Source of the DNA: Actinomycetota bacterium
Lineage (GTDB): Bacteria; Actinomycetota; Thermoleophilia; RBG-16-64-13
DNA length: 64,000 nucleotides
Assembly: GCA_018830645.1 (NCBI GenBank)
Contig: JAHJSA010000093.1
Span: forward strand, 16,359 to 80,358
Direction of reading: 5' to 3'
Shown: positions 18,269 through 28,149 of the stretch, in pieces
How positions within the stretch are numbered: position 1 is the stretch's first letter
How the letters are laid out: every line of letters starts with the position of its first letter
Made by a program: the position numbers and the translations under genes
Notes under the pieces: generated by a model
Told to the model about the DNA's origin: nothing
What the model saw: the letters and a program-made list of their open reading frames with translations, nothing else
The model's database searches: none

Positions 18269-18560
18269 GCGAGTCACTCCTTCTGATGCCCGAAGACCGC
18301 CTTAGCGGCGAACCCGAGAAGATTACCACACGCGCACCAGGCTTCCGGGCTTTGGAACGGACTGTGGCAGCAGTGCCACGGCAGCGATCACCCCGCGACC
18401 GTACCCACCCATAGGTATAAGACGAGTGAGCACCAATGGAAGTTGGCAGGCGCCTCAGCCGGAGTTGACAGGTTCCTCAACCCGGCCGAATAGCGATCGC
18501 CCCGTTCGCCACCACAAGCCCCCAAGGAGCCGGCGCGACCAGGGGGCACCGGTTGCCGGC

Positions 18561-19226
18561 TCAGAGGTTCTCGGGGCGGTAGTGGACCTCGTCGTACAGC
18601 GACATCGGAGTCAGCCCCATCATCCACTTCTCCCAGTACGGATCGTCGGCAAGGCGACGGGGCACCCACGAAGCGAGGATCGACACTCGTTCCTGCACGT
18701 CCGTGCCGGGATCGAGTGTGCGCGAGGCGATGATACGCGGCGAGCCGAGCGGATACCCGGCTTCATCGGCAACGGTGTCTTGCGTGAGTGTCCAGACTCC
18801 CAGCCCGCCGATGAAGATGCCCAGCGACATCGCCGCTACAAGCGCCGCCGCGGCGAACGCGGAGCGAGGGGCCACGGGCCCCGCCTCTCCCTCCGACCTC
18901 TCCTTCATCATCGAAGCCAGGCGGGCGGCTAGTTCCTGCTCTCGCCCTCGAGCGGACGCGTTCCGGCGGCGCCCGTGCCTCGTTCCCGAAACGACCACCT
19001 GAGTGCTGAATCCCTCAGCGTGCAGGACGGCGCCGGTGCGCTGGGCGAACGACTGGAAGCTCCGACAGGAGGCACAGCCGGCGAGATGGCGCGCCGCCCT
19101 GGCTCGCTCGAGATCGTTGGCCTCGTGGTCAACGATGAGGGACAGCAGCGACCTGACTTCGGAGCACGACGAAGCGAGCGAGCCACCGCCTGCTCCATGG
19201 CCTTCACGTGTTCCTCGCAACCACAT
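18561..19226 (-). CDS. membrane anti-sigma factor with zinc-finger domain
   Basis: 221 aa. The N-terminal anti-sigma zinc motif is visible: His in VDHEAND and ARHLAGCASC (H-x3-C-x2-C, about residue 47-54). A single membrane helix lies at about 122-146 (AAAALVAAMSLGIFIGGLGV), leaving a 75-residue outer domain. It starts 6 bases after the sigma gene with GAGGCGGG upstream, so it is almost certainly the cognate inhibitor. The outer part resembles nothing I recognise. Signal unknown. Confidence 0.8.
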   Translation of the reverse strand: MWLRGTREGHGAGGGSLASSCSEVRSLLSLIVDHEANDLERARAARHLAGCASCRSFQSFAQRTGAVLHAEGFSTQVVVSGTRHGRRRNASARGREQELAARLASMMKERSEGEAGPVAPRSAFAAAALVAAMSLGIFIGGLGVWTLTQDTVADEAGYPLGSPRIIASRTLDPGTDVQERVSILASWVPRRLADDPYWEKWMMGLTPMSLYDEVHYRPENL

Positions 19227-19232
19227 CCCGCC

Positions 19233-19802
19233 TCACGACTCCAGTATCGACCGGCCCGCGCCGGAATCCGCGGCCGAACCCTCGAGGTAACGTGCGTGCA
19301 CCTGCGCGCGCGCCTGGTAGATGCGCCACTTCACGGTGGAGAGCGTCGCGTCTACGATCTCGGCGATCTCCTTGTAGGAGAACCCGTGCACGTCGCGCAA
19401 GATCAAGGCCGACCGCAGGTCGACATCAAGAGTCGCGATGCAGGACCACAGTAACTCCGTCTCCTCGACACCATACTCGGGGGGATCGACCACGATGGAC
19501 GCCGCGGACACCCGCTCCAGCGGCACTCGTTCTACCTCGTGCCGTCGGAGGAAGTCGATGCCCTGGTTCTTCGCGATCCGGAAGAGCCAGGTGGTGAACT
19601 TCGACTTCGCTGCGAAACCGGGAAGCCCCCGGGCCATGCGCATGAAGACCTCTTGCGTCAGGTCTTCGGCGTCGGCCTCGTCGGATACCATCCGCGCGAG
19701 ATAGCCCTGGATGGGACCCCAATACATGCGGACGAGGGTCTCGAGCGCTCGTTCTTCACCGCGAGCGGCCCTGCCGATCAGTCTCGCCGAGGGTTGCTCC
19801 AC
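19233..19802 (-). CDS. ECF-type RNA polymerase sigma factor
   Basis: 189 aa. Region 2 is visible at about 10-80 (MVSDEADAEDLTQEVFMRMA, FTTWLFRIAKNQGIDFLRRH) and region 4 at about 115-170 (LRDVHGFSYKEIAEIVDATL, then STVKWRIYQARAQVH). Group IV, RpoE/SigW-like. GTG start with AGGAAGGA upstream. It precedes its anti-sigma gene. The pair sits between gpmI and secG, so the regulon and signal cannot be read from context. Confidence 0.92.
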   Translation of the reverse strand: MEQPSARLIGRAARGEERALETLVRMYWGPIQGYLARMVSDEADAEDLTQEVFMRMARGLPGFAAKSKFTTWLFRIAKNQGIDFLRRHEVERVPLERVSAASIVVDPPEYGVEETELLWSCIATLDVDLRSALILRDVHGFSYKEIAEIVDATLSTVKWRIYQARAQVHARYLEGSAADSGAGRSILES

Positions 19803-19856
19803 CCGCCGATCCTTCCTCTTGCAGGTTCCGACGACTCCAGCATACAGGAAGTTAGT

Positions 19857-21488
19857 CTACGTTCGCCCAGCCGAGGTCCCCGGCACGCAGAGAGGTTCGC
19901 CCGTCATCTCCGGCGGCACCTCAAGGCCGAGGAGGCAAAGCACGGTGGGCGCGACGTCTGCGAGGCCCGCACCCTCGCGAAGTGTGACCCCGTCCTCCAG
20001 GCACACCAGGCGCACCGGGTTCGTCGTATGGGCCGTCTCGGGAGCGCCGCTGACCGGGTTGATCATCCGCTCCGCATTGCCATGATCGGCGGTCACGAAG
20101 ATGCGTGCTCCGAACGGGGCGAGGGCTTCGATCACCACGCCGAGACACGTATCCACATGCTCGGCCGCCTCGATGGTAGCTCCAAGATCGCCGGTGTGAC
20201 CCACCATGTCGAGGTTCGCGAAGTTCAGGACCACGAAGTCGGGTCGCTCGGTCTCGAATGCTTCCTTGAACGCCTCCGCCACCTTGTACGCGCTCATGGC
20301 CGGCCGCTGGTCGTACGTAGCGATGTCGGTGGGCGATGGGATCAAACGCCGGGTCTCCCCTGGGAACGGCTCCTCGCGCCCCCCGTTGAAGAAGAAGGTG
20401 ACGTGAGCATACTTCTCGGTCTCAGCGATGTGCAGCTGGCGAAGCCCCGCATCGGAGAGCACTTCAGCCAGAACCCGCAGCGGGGGCTTGTCGGCGAACG
20501 CCACCGGGATCTCGAACTCGGCGTCGTACTCGGTCATGCCCACGAAGTGCACCCGCGGCGGGGCGCCTCCGCGGTCGAAGCCCTCGAATGCGTCGTCGAT
20601 GAACGCCTGGGTGAGCTCCCGAGCCCGATCGGGCCGGAAGTTGAAGAACACCACCGTGTCGCCGTCGCGCACTCGGGAACGCGGGTCGCGACTGGTGATC
20701 GTGGGCTCGATGAACTCGTCGGTGACCCCCGCCTCGTACGACGCCGCAACAGCCTCGGCCGCGGAACCGGCGGAACCGACGGAGCCGGCGGTGGACCCTG
20801 CCCCGTGCACCAGAGCGTCGTACGCCAGCTTCACGCGCGGCCAGCGAAAGTCCCGGTCCATGGCGTAGTAGCGCCCTACCACAGTCGCGATCTCTCCCAG
20901 ACCGGCGCCGGCCAAGAAGCGCTCGAGGTCGGCTATGAAGACGGCCCCGGCGTTCGGCGATGTATCCCGGCCGTCCATGAACGTGTGCACGAACACCCGC
21001 TCGACGAAGTGCGACTTCGCGAGTTCCACCAGCGCGTGCAGATGCTCGATCGCTGAGTGGACGCCTCCGTCGGAGAGGAGCCCCATCAAGTGCACCGAGC
21101 CGTTCGTCGAGGCGGCGGCGGTCATGGCATCGCCGAGGACCTCGTTGTCGAAGAAGGAACCGTCGGCGATCGCGTGGTTGATACGAGACAGGTCTTGGAA
21201 CAGCACACGACCGCAGCCCAGCGTGAAATGACCCACCTCCGAATTACCCATGACGCCCTCGGGCAGGCCCACGGCACATCCGCTGGCCTCGAGAAGCACC
21301 CAGGGGTAGTGTCCAAGCAGTCCGTCGATCACAGGGGTCCGGGCCAAGGAGATCGCGTTGCCGGGGCCTGGCTCCGCATACCCCCAGCCGTCGAGAACGA
21401 TCAGCGCGACCGGTCGCCTCCCCGCGGGCGCCGCTTCTGCACCGGCGTCACCGGTGCTCTCGGCGGCATCGGGGACCCGCGCCGTCAT
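19857..21488 (-). CDS. gpmI: phosphoglycerate mutase, cofactor-independent
   Basis: 543 aa, slightly longer than the usual 510. Interconverts 3- and 2-phosphoglycerate with two Mn ions. ALIVLDGWG holds the first metal Asp (about 33), GVMGNSEVGH the catalytic serine (about 78-87), then DGRDTSPNAG and the C-terminal VTADHGNAE metal site. Residues 1-24 are an Ala/Gly-rich tail and about 236-256 a Gly/Ser/Ala-rich low-complexity insert, which account for the extra length. Starts 3 bases after tpiA. Confidence 0.95.
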   Translation of the reverse strand: MTARVPDAAESTGDAGAEAAPAGRRPVALIVLDGWGYAEPGPGNAISLARTPVIDGLLGHYPWVLLEASGCAVGLPEGVMGNSEVGHFTLGCGRVLFQDLSRINHAIADGSFFDNEVLGDAMTAAASTNGSVHLMGLLSDGGVHSAIEHLHALVELAKSHFVERVFVHTFMDGRDTSPNAGAVFIADLERFLAGAGLGEIATVVGRYYAMDRDFRWPRVKLAYDALVHGAGSTAGSVGSAGSAAEAVAASYEAGVTDEFIEPTITSRDPRSRVRDGDTVVFFNFRPDRARELTQAFIDDAFEGFDRGGAPPRVHFVGMTEYDAEFEIPVAFADKPPLRVLAEVLSDAGLRQLHIAETEKYAHVTFFFNGGREEPFPGETRRLIPSPTDIATYDQRPAMSAYKVAEAFKEAFETERPDFVVLNFANLDMVGHTGDLGATIEAAEHVDTCLGVVIEALAPFGARIFVTADHGNAERMINPVSGAPETAHTTNPVRLVCLEDGVTLREGAGLADVAPTVLCLLGLEVPPEMTGEPLCVPGTSAGRT

Positions 21489-21491
21489 GGG

Positions 21492-22256
21492 CTAGGCGAC
21501 CGCGATCTCGACGAGACGCGCGAATGACTCCACGTCGAGACTGGCGCCCCCCACGAGGCCTCCGTCGATGTCCGGCTGCGCCATCAACTCAGCGAAGTTG
21601 TCGGGCTTGACACTGCCGCCGTAGAGTATCCGGACGTACTCGGCCTCTTCGGCACCCACGATCTCGGCCAGCCGGCGGCGGATGAGAGCACACGCCTCCT
21701 GCGCCATCTGCGGCGTCGCGGTGCGGCCCGTGCCGATCGCCCAGACGGGCTCGTAGGCAACGACCAGCTCGGAACACCCGCCTGCGCTGAGCTCCCCGAG
21801 GCCTTTCGCCACCTGGCTCGTCAGTCGTTCCTCGGTGAGGTCGGCGTCGCGTTCTTGTTCGGACTCACCCACGCAGAGGATCGCGCGGAGACCGTGATCG
21901 ATCGTCGCCCGCACCTTCCGCGCCACAGCCTGATCGGTCTCGCCGAACAGCTGCCGCCGCTCCGAATGCCCGATGATCGCCCAGCCCACACCCAGGTCCG
22001 CCAGCATGCCCGGCGCGATCTCGCCCGTGAAGGCGCCCTGCTCCTCCCAGAAGATGTTCTGAGCGGCGACCTCCACGGAGGAACCTTCAGCGGCGGTGAC
22101 CGCCGCGGCGAGGCCCGTGAAGGGAGGCGCCACGAGCACCTCGACGCCCACCGGAATCCCGATGCGACTCGCGAGCGCGCTCACAAAGGCTGCGCCCTCC
22201 GAGGGCGTCTTGTACATCTTCCAGTTCCCGGCGACCACCGGGATGCGTGCGGTCAC
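21492..22256 (-). CDS. tpiA: triose-phosphate isomerase
   Basis: 254 aa, normal length. Interconverts dihydroxyacetone phosphate and glyceraldehyde 3-phosphate. NWKMYKT near the start holds the catalytic Lys, WAIIGHSERRQLFGE the catalytic His, AYEPVWAIGTG the catalytic Glu and flexible loop, and YGGSVKPDN plus GLVGGASLD the phosphate site. It lies 9 bases after pgk in the glycolytic operon. Confidence 0.97.
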   Translation of the reverse strand: MTARIPVVAGNWKMYKTPSEGAAFVSALASRIGIPVGVEVLVAPPFTGLAAAVTAAEGSSVEVAAQNIFWEEQGAFTGEIAPGMLADLGVGWAIIGHSERRQLFGETDQAVARKVRATIDHGLRAILCVGESEQERDADLTEERLTSQVAKGLGELSAGGCSELVVAYEPVWAIGTGRTATPQMAQEACALIRRRLAEIVGAEEAEYVRILYGGSVKPDNFAELMAQPDIDGGLVGGASLDVESFARLVEIAVA

Positions 22257-22265
22257 ACCTGCCTC

Positions 22266-23450
22266 CTAGAGATCGGCCAACGCCGCCACGCCGGGTAGGA
22301 CGCCACCCTCGACGAACTCGAGTGCGGCCCCACCGCCCGTGGAGACGTGGTCCATTCGATGCTCCAACCCGAACGTGCGAAGTGCGGCCACCGAATCGCC
22401 ACCGCCCACGACAGTGAGACCGTCGGCCTCGGCCATGGCCTGCGCGATCGCACCCGTGCCGTGAGCGAAGGGCTCCATCTCGAACACGCCCATAGGGCCG
22501 TTCCAGAAGACCTCGCCGGCCTCCGCTATCTTCTCGGCGTAGTGCGCCGCGGTTCGTGGGCCGATGTCGAGGCCCATCCAACCTTCGGGTATCTCTTCCA
22601 CAGACACGACCTTCGACGCAGCCTCAGCCTTGAACTCGTCGGCCACAACGACATCGGTGGGGAGTACGAGTTCGCACCGACTCTCGGCGGCGATGCCCAG
22701 GAGGCGCCGCGCGACTTCGATGCCCTCCGGCCCTTCCACCTTGGAAGAGCCGACGGAGAGGCCACGGGCCAGCAAGAACGTGAAGCACATGGCTCCGCCC
22801 ACGAGCAGGGAATCGGCCAGCTCGAGGAACCGCTCGATCACGGCGATCTTGTCGCTCACCTTGGCGCCTCCGAGTACCACGACGAACGGCCTTCGCGGCG
22901 CCGCGAGCAGAGAGCCCAGGGTGTGCAGTTCGCGCTCCAGCAGCATGCCCGCCACCGACGGCACGTGCTCGGTGATGCCCACCGTGGTGGCGTGCGCCCT
23001 ATGGCTTACCCCGAAAGCGTCGTTGACGAAGATGTCGGTGAAGCGCGCCATCTCGGCGGCCAGCTTCGGATCGTTGGCCTTCTCCCGGGGGTCGAAGCGA
23101 GAGTTCTCCAAGAGCATGATCTCGCCCGGCTCCAACTGATCGACGGCCTCTTCCACCGCCGGGCCCGATAGCTCGTCCATCTTCCGCACCGGCATCCTCA
23201 GAACGTGGGCAAGATGGGCAGCCACCGGATCGAGCCGGTACTTCTCGGGAGACCCCTGCTCCGGCCGGCCCAGATGAGACACGAGCACGATGCGCGCACC
23301 CCGCTTGCGCAGATGCTCGATCGTGGGGAGCGCCGCGGTTATGCGGGTGTCATCCGCCACACGGCCGGCGTAGAGCGGAACGTTGAAGTCCACACGCACG
23401 AGTACGCGTTTGCCCGTGACATCGACGTTCCGGAGGGTCTGCTTCGGCAT
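22266..23450 (-). CDS. pgk: phosphoglycerate kinase
   Basis: 394 aa. ATP-forming step of lower glycolysis. VLVRVDFNVPLYAGRVADDT is the N-terminal substrate signature, then SHLGRPEQGSPEKY, the hinge and nucleotide elements FNGP-like WNGPMGVFEMEPF and VGGGDSVAAL near the C-terminus. Separated from gap by 10 bases, which includes its ribosome site. Confidence 0.97.
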   Translation of the reverse strand: MPKQTLRNVDVTGKRVLVRVDFNVPLYAGRVADDTRITAALPTIEHLRKRGARIVLVSHLGRPEQGSPEKYRLDPVAAHLAHVLRMPVRKMDELSGPAVEEAVDQLEPGEIMLLENSRFDPREKANDPKLAAEMARFTDIFVNDAFGVSHRAHATTVGITEHVPSVAGMLLERELHTLGSLLAAPRRPFVVVLGGAKVSDKIAVIERFLELADSLLVGGAMCFTFLLARGLSVGSSKVEGPEGIEVARRLLGIAAESRCELVLPTDVVVADEFKAEAASKVVSVEEIPEGWMGLDIGPRTAAHYAEKIAEAGEVFWNGPMGVFEMEPFAHGTGAIAQAMAEADGLTVVGGGDSVAALRTFGLEHRMDHVSTGGGAALEFVEGGVLPGVAALADL

Positions 23451-23460
23451 GCCTGCCCCT

Positions 23461-24480
<1,020 letters not shown>

Positions 24481-24566
24481 TCAGACCGGCTGGATTCTAC
24501 CATACCCCCCTGGCGCTCCCGGAATCCGCGCCCGGTCGAGGAAGCTTCCGCGCGTCGAAGCTACGT

Positions 24567-24602
24567 GCCGGAATCCAGGCCGGAATCCAGGCCGGAATCC
24601 AG
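24567..24602. repeat. 12-bp tandem repeat, 3 copies
   Basis: Three perfect copies of gccggaatccag between the whiA stop and the gap start, in the presumed gap leader or promoter region. Two further single ggaatcc matches lie just upstream. Confidence 0.9.
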
Positions 24603-24628
24603 GCTCAGCGCTCCTTGATATTCGCAGC

Positions 24629-25606
24629 CTACTTGTCGGAATCGAGGCCCGGTGCGCCCTCGTCTACGGCGGCCTTGACCAGTCGGCGGAAGCGGTGGTT
24701 CAGCGCCGACCGGCTCAACCCGCCAGGCGCCGCTTCCGCAAGGTCGGTGAGGCTCAGATAGGGATGCTCCCTGCGCAGTCCGGCGGCCTCACGCAGGGCC
24801 GCGGGCATGGTCTCCAGCAGGCCGATCTCGTCGAGGAACTCCACGGCCCGCAGCTGCCGCGTGACCGCATCACTCGTGCGGCGGGTGTTGGCCTCGTCCC
24901 AGTTGGCCAGCCGGTTCGCGCGCGCCCGCACGTCCTTGACCACCGACTGCTCCTCCACTTCGAGAGCCGCTTCGGGCGCTCCGGCGAAGGCGAGCAGAGC
25001 CGCCACCTCGTCGCCGGTCTTGAGGTAGACCACATGCGTCCCGCGTCTCACGTAGACCCCGGGAGAATAGCCCAGGGTCGCGAGCAGGCGGGCCAGGTCG
25101 GCGGCGAAGGCCTCGTGCGGGCTCAGGATCTCGAGATGGGCGTCGCGCGTGGGAGGATTCACCGACCCGGAGCCGACCAGACAGCCCCGGATGAAAGCGC
25201 TGCGACAACACCGGCCGCGCAGCAACCGCTGCGATATGCCGGGCTCCAGTCGAAAACTGTCGCTCAGGATGCCGAGCTCGTTGAGTGATTGCAGCACGGC
25301 GGGACTACCCGTCAGGTGCACCTCGTAGAGGAGCCTACGTTTGAACCGGGGCTCACGCCGGGTCAACAGTTGAGCCTCCGCTCCAAAGCTCTTGAAATAC
25401 GAGTACACCAGTTGCGCGGCCGGACGCAGGGGCGTAGAGAGCTGGAGTCCGTAGCGCGCTTCCTCGTCCCCCGATCCGCCCCTGATGCTGAAGGTGCCCG
25501 TGGCTCGAACCAACGCGGCCACTTCCGCGGCCCGACAGCACGACCTTCCCGTCTCCATGCGCATGAGCTCTTCCCGCACCCGCAGTGAGAAGCTCACCGT
25601 GCTCAC
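24629..25606 (-). CDS. whiA: DNA-binding protein WhiA
   Basis: 325 aa. Conserved Gram-positive regulator of sporulation and cell division with a LAGLIDADG-like N-terminal fold and a C-terminal helix-turn-helix. Seen here: N-terminal SFSLRVREELMR, CCRAAEVAALVRATGTFSI, RSAFIRGCLVGSGSVNPPT (degenerate endonuclease-like motif), YLKTGDEVAALLAFAGA, and the HTH-like C-terminus (YLSLTDLAEAAPGGLSRSAL). The GTG at 25606 overlaps the yvcK stop (GTGA) and gives the usual length; the frame stays open upstream. Confidence 0.95.
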   Translation of the reverse strand: MSTVSFSLRVREELMRMETGRSCCRAAEVAALVRATGTFSIRGGSGDEEARYGLQLSTPLRPAAQLVYSYFKSFGAEAQLLTRREPRFKRRLLYEVHLTGSPAVLQSLNELGILSDSFRLEPGISQRLLRGRCCRSAFIRGCLVGSGSVNPPTRDAHLEILSPHEAFAADLARLLATLGYSPGVYVRRGTHVVYLKTGDEVAALLAFAGAPEAALEVEEQSVVKDVRARANRLANWDEANTRRTSDAVTRQLRAVEFLDEIGLLETMPAALREAAGLRREHPYLSLTDLAEAAPGGLSRSALNHRFRRLVKAAVDEGAPGLDSDK

Positions 25607-26679
25607 TGCCGACGCACCCTCGCCATCGACGCCAAGCACGCCGCAAGGATGTCGGGATCGTGACGGGCGTGGTCGGTGATGTGCAAGAGGTCGCGACGGA
25701 TCACCGGCACTCCTTCGATCCGCTCCACATCGGCCGGTGGGTTCCGGACGTCTCCCACCGCGGCGGACGATGCCTCTGCGGATGCCGCTGCGGCTCCGGT
25801 CGGCTCCGGCCACCTGAGCGGCTCGGCTCCCTCTTCGTCGTATCGCTCGAGAAGCCCCGTGGGCACCGGAGTGGAGTTCACGAGCACCGCGTCAAGCACG
25901 CCTCGGCCGAGATGCCCGATGAGCGCACGCAGATGGTCGGGTCCGCTGAACGCCGCGGTCTCGCCCGGCTGGGTCATCACGTTGGCCACGTACACGATGG
26001 GCGCGTCGGCGGCGGCCAAGGCCTCGATCAGGCCCCCCGCCAGCAGGTTGGGCACCACGCTAGTGAACAGGCTCCCCGGCCCCAGCACCACGATGTCGGC
26101 CTGCGCGATGCGCTCCAGGGCCAGCGGAAGGGCGACGGCGCCCTCCGGCTCGAGCCACACCCGCTGCACCGAGACCGGCGAGCGCCCGATGAGGGATTCC
26201 CCCACGAGGTGGCGACCATCGCTGAGAAGTGCGTGCAGGCGCACGTCGGAGGTGGTGCTGGGCAGTACCGTGCCGCGGATCGCCAGGACCTTGCTCGACT
26301 CTTTGATCGCCCGGTCGAAGTCACCGGTGACCTCGGTCAGCGCGGCGAGGAAGAGGTTACCGAAGCTGTGGCCCGCCAACGCCCCCGCCTTGAAGCGGTA
26401 CGAGAAGAGGGCGCTCAACAGTGATTCATCGTCAGCGAGGGCAACCAGGCAGTTACGTATGTCGCCCGGCGGGAGCACGCCCAGTTCCGCGCGCAGGCGA
26501 CCCGACGAACCCCCGTCGTCGGCCACCGTCACGATGGCGGTGAGGTGGGGCGTGAGACGCTTCAGCCCGCGCAGCAAAGCGGACAGACCCGAGCCGCCAC
26601 CGATGGCCACCACTCGGGGCGACTGCGCGCCGAACGGCGTGTGCACGTTGGCCGCGCCCGAAGTCGCCGTGACCGTCAC
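25603..26679 (-). CDS. yvcK: gluconeogenesis/cell-shape factor YvcK family
   Basis: 358 aa. CofD/YvcK family protein that binds UDP-sugars and is needed for cell-wall synthesis on gluconeogenic carbon. VVAIGGGSGLSALLRGLKRL (about 26-45), TVADDGGSSGRLR (about 52-64), GDIRNCL and GPGSLFTSVVPNLL are conserved. The protein has an extra Ala/Ser-rich stretch near residue 300 (AAAASAEASSAA). GTG start with GAGG 5 bases upstream, 7 bases after rapZ. Confidence 0.94.
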   Translation of the reverse strand: MTVTATSGAANVHTPFGAQSPRVVAIGGGSGLSALLRGLKRLTPHLTAIVTVADDGGSSGRLRAELGVLPPGDIRNCLVALADDESLLSALFSYRFKAGALAGHSFGNLFLAALTEVTGDFDRAIKESSKVLAIRGTVLPSTTSDVRLHALLSDGRHLVGESLIGRSPVSVQRVWLEPEGAVALPLALERIAQADIVVLGPGSLFTSVVPNLLAGGLIEALAAADAPIVYVANVMTQPGETAAFSGPDHLRALIGHLGRGVLDAVLVNSTPVPTGLLERYDEEGAEPLRWPEPTGAAAASAEASSAAVGDVRNPPADVERIEGVPVIRRDLLHITDHARHDPDILAACLASMARVRRQ

Positions 26680-26686
26680 CGCTGCC

Positions 26687-27568
26687 TCAGCCGGTACGTT
26701 CTACATCACGGTGCCGGACGCGGGTCTCCACCGTCGAGTCCTTGGAGAGCGAAGCGGCCAGGACCTCGGCGAGCGCCACAGACCGATGCCTCCCCCCCGT
26801 GCAGCCCAAGGCCACCACCAACTGCGTCTTCTGCTCCGCCACGTAGGCCGGGGCAAGGTACGAGATGAGCGCCGCCGCCCGCTCGATGAAGCCGTGCGAC
26901 TCCGGTCGGGCCACCACGTAATCGCGCACCGCAGGGTCCAGTCCCGTGAGCGGACGCAGCTCTTCCACCCAGTGCGGGTTGGGGAGGAAGCGTACGTCGA
27001 GCACCATGTCCGCCTCGATCGGTAGGCCGAACTTGAAACCGAACGACAGGAACGTGATCAACACCTTGTCGGCGAGCTCGTCGGCGAACAGAGTCTCCTG
27101 AAGGCGCGTGCGCAGCTCGTGCACGTTGAGCGACGTAGTGTCGATCACCACGTCCGCACGCTCGCGCAGGGGCGCGAGGATACGCCGCTCTTCCGCGATC
27201 CCCGTGTGCACGGGCCTGTCGTGGGCCGTGGGATGCGGGCGTCTCGTCGACTGGTAGCGGGCCACCAAGGCATCGTCCGACGCTTCGAGGAACACGATAT
27301 GGGGTTGGATGCCCCGTTCCGCCATCTCGTCGAGCGCGGCCATCAACTCCACGAAGTACTGCGCCCCCCGCGCGTCGAACACCACCGCCAGACGATCGAC
27401 CCGGCTCCCCTCCAGAGAGAAGAGGTCGACCACACGGTCGAGCATCTGCGGCGGGAGGTTGTCGATGCAGAAGAACCCCATGTCCTCGAACGTGGCCACG
27501 GCCTGAGATTTCCCCGCGCCCGAGAGGCCGGTGATCACCGTGAGGTGGAGCTCGCGTCCTTTGGTCAT
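26687..27568 (-). CDS. rapZ: RNase adapter/nucleotide-binding protein RapZ
   Basis: 293 aa. Former YvcJ: P-loop ATP/GTP-binding protein, in E. coli an adapter linking small RNA decay to glucosamine-6-phosphate supply. TGLSGAGKSQA is the Walker A (about 13-23), FCIDNLPP follows, and the C-terminal VALGCTGGRHRSVALAE is the conserved substrate-sensing domain. The ATG at 27568 overlaps the ogt stop (ATGA), which is preferred to an upstream ATG inside ogt. Confidence 0.95.
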   Translation of the reverse strand: MTKGRELHLTVITGLSGAGKSQAVATFEDMGFFCIDNLPPQMLDRVVDLFSLEGSRVDRLAVVFDARGAQYFVELMAALDEMAERGIQPHIVFLEASDDALVARYQSTRRPHPTAHDRPVHTGIAEERRILAPLRERADVVIDTTSLNVHELRTRLQETLFADELADKVLITFLSFGFKFGLPIEADMVLDVRFLPNPHWVEELRPLTGLDPAVRDYVVARPESHGFIERAAALISYLAPAYVAEQKTQLVVALGCTGGRHRSVALAEVLAASLSKDSTVETRVRHRDVERTG

Positions 27569-28140
27569 GTCATCGACCCTTCCATCGAGAGCAAGAGCGG
27601 CTTCCAAGCGTCGCCGAAACCGTAGTGACCGAGCGAACCGTCGCTCCTGACGACACGGTGGCAGGGCACGACGACGGCGATGGGGTTCGTCGCCATGACC
27701 GTACCGACCGCCCGGGCGGCGCGAGGATAGCCCGCCAGCCGGGCGAGTTCCCCGTAACTGACGACGGCGCCCGGCGGCACCGTCATGAGTGCCCGATATA
27801 CTGCCGCCTGGAACGGCGTGAAGCCGTAGCGCTCGAGGCCGATCTCATCAGGCGACCAGGTGCGGCGCTCGCCCCGGAAGTAGGCCGCGAACTCCTTGGC
27901 CCATCGCGCGGCGATCTCGCCGGAGGGATCGCGTTCCGTGGAGGGACCGAGCGCGCTCTCCTCCGTCTCGGCCGCCTCGGCCGCCTCGATCATCGCGGCC
28001 GTCTCGGCCGACGAGGTGGTCCGCGCGCCCACAGTGGGCGCCTCACCGAGGCGCGGCAGGCGCACCTCTACGAGCAGACCGTCTTCGACGAACACGCGGC
28101 CGTCGCCGTGAGGGGTCGGGAATGTGGCTTCGCGGCGCAT
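27565..28140 (-). CDS. ogt: methylated-DNA--protein-cysteine methyltransferase
   Basis: 191 aa. Suicide repair protein for O6-alkylguanine. The C-terminal domain has the HTH (PGAVVSYGELARLAGYPRAA, then RAVGTVMATNP) and the active site VVPCHRVV with the acceptor cysteine; LGHYGFG follows. The N-terminal half carries an Ala/Glu-rich insert (about 45-75). It sits between uvrC and rapZ, coupling two repair functions; it overlaps rapZ by 4 bases and follows uvrC by 9. Confidence 0.93.
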   Translation of the reverse strand: MRREATFPTPHGDGRVFVEDGLLVEVRLPRLGEAPTVGARTTSSAETAAMIEAAEAAETEESALGPSTERDPSGEIAARWAKEFAAYFRGERRTWSPDEIGLERYGFTPFQAAVYRALMTVPPGAVVSYGELARLAGYPRAARAVGTVMATNPIAVVVPCHRVVRSDGSLGHYGFGDAWKPLLLSMEGSMT

Positions 28141-28149
28141 ACTCCAAGT

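Noticed and set aside
18465..18493. TTGACA with a 17-base spacer on the plus strand
   Set aside because: The -10 position reads gaatag, a poor match, and no plus-strand gene follows.
18269..18560. tRNA gene downstream or upstream of secG
   Set aside because: No GTTCGAATC-type T-arm, anticodon stem or CCA end; the stretch shows no fold I can support.
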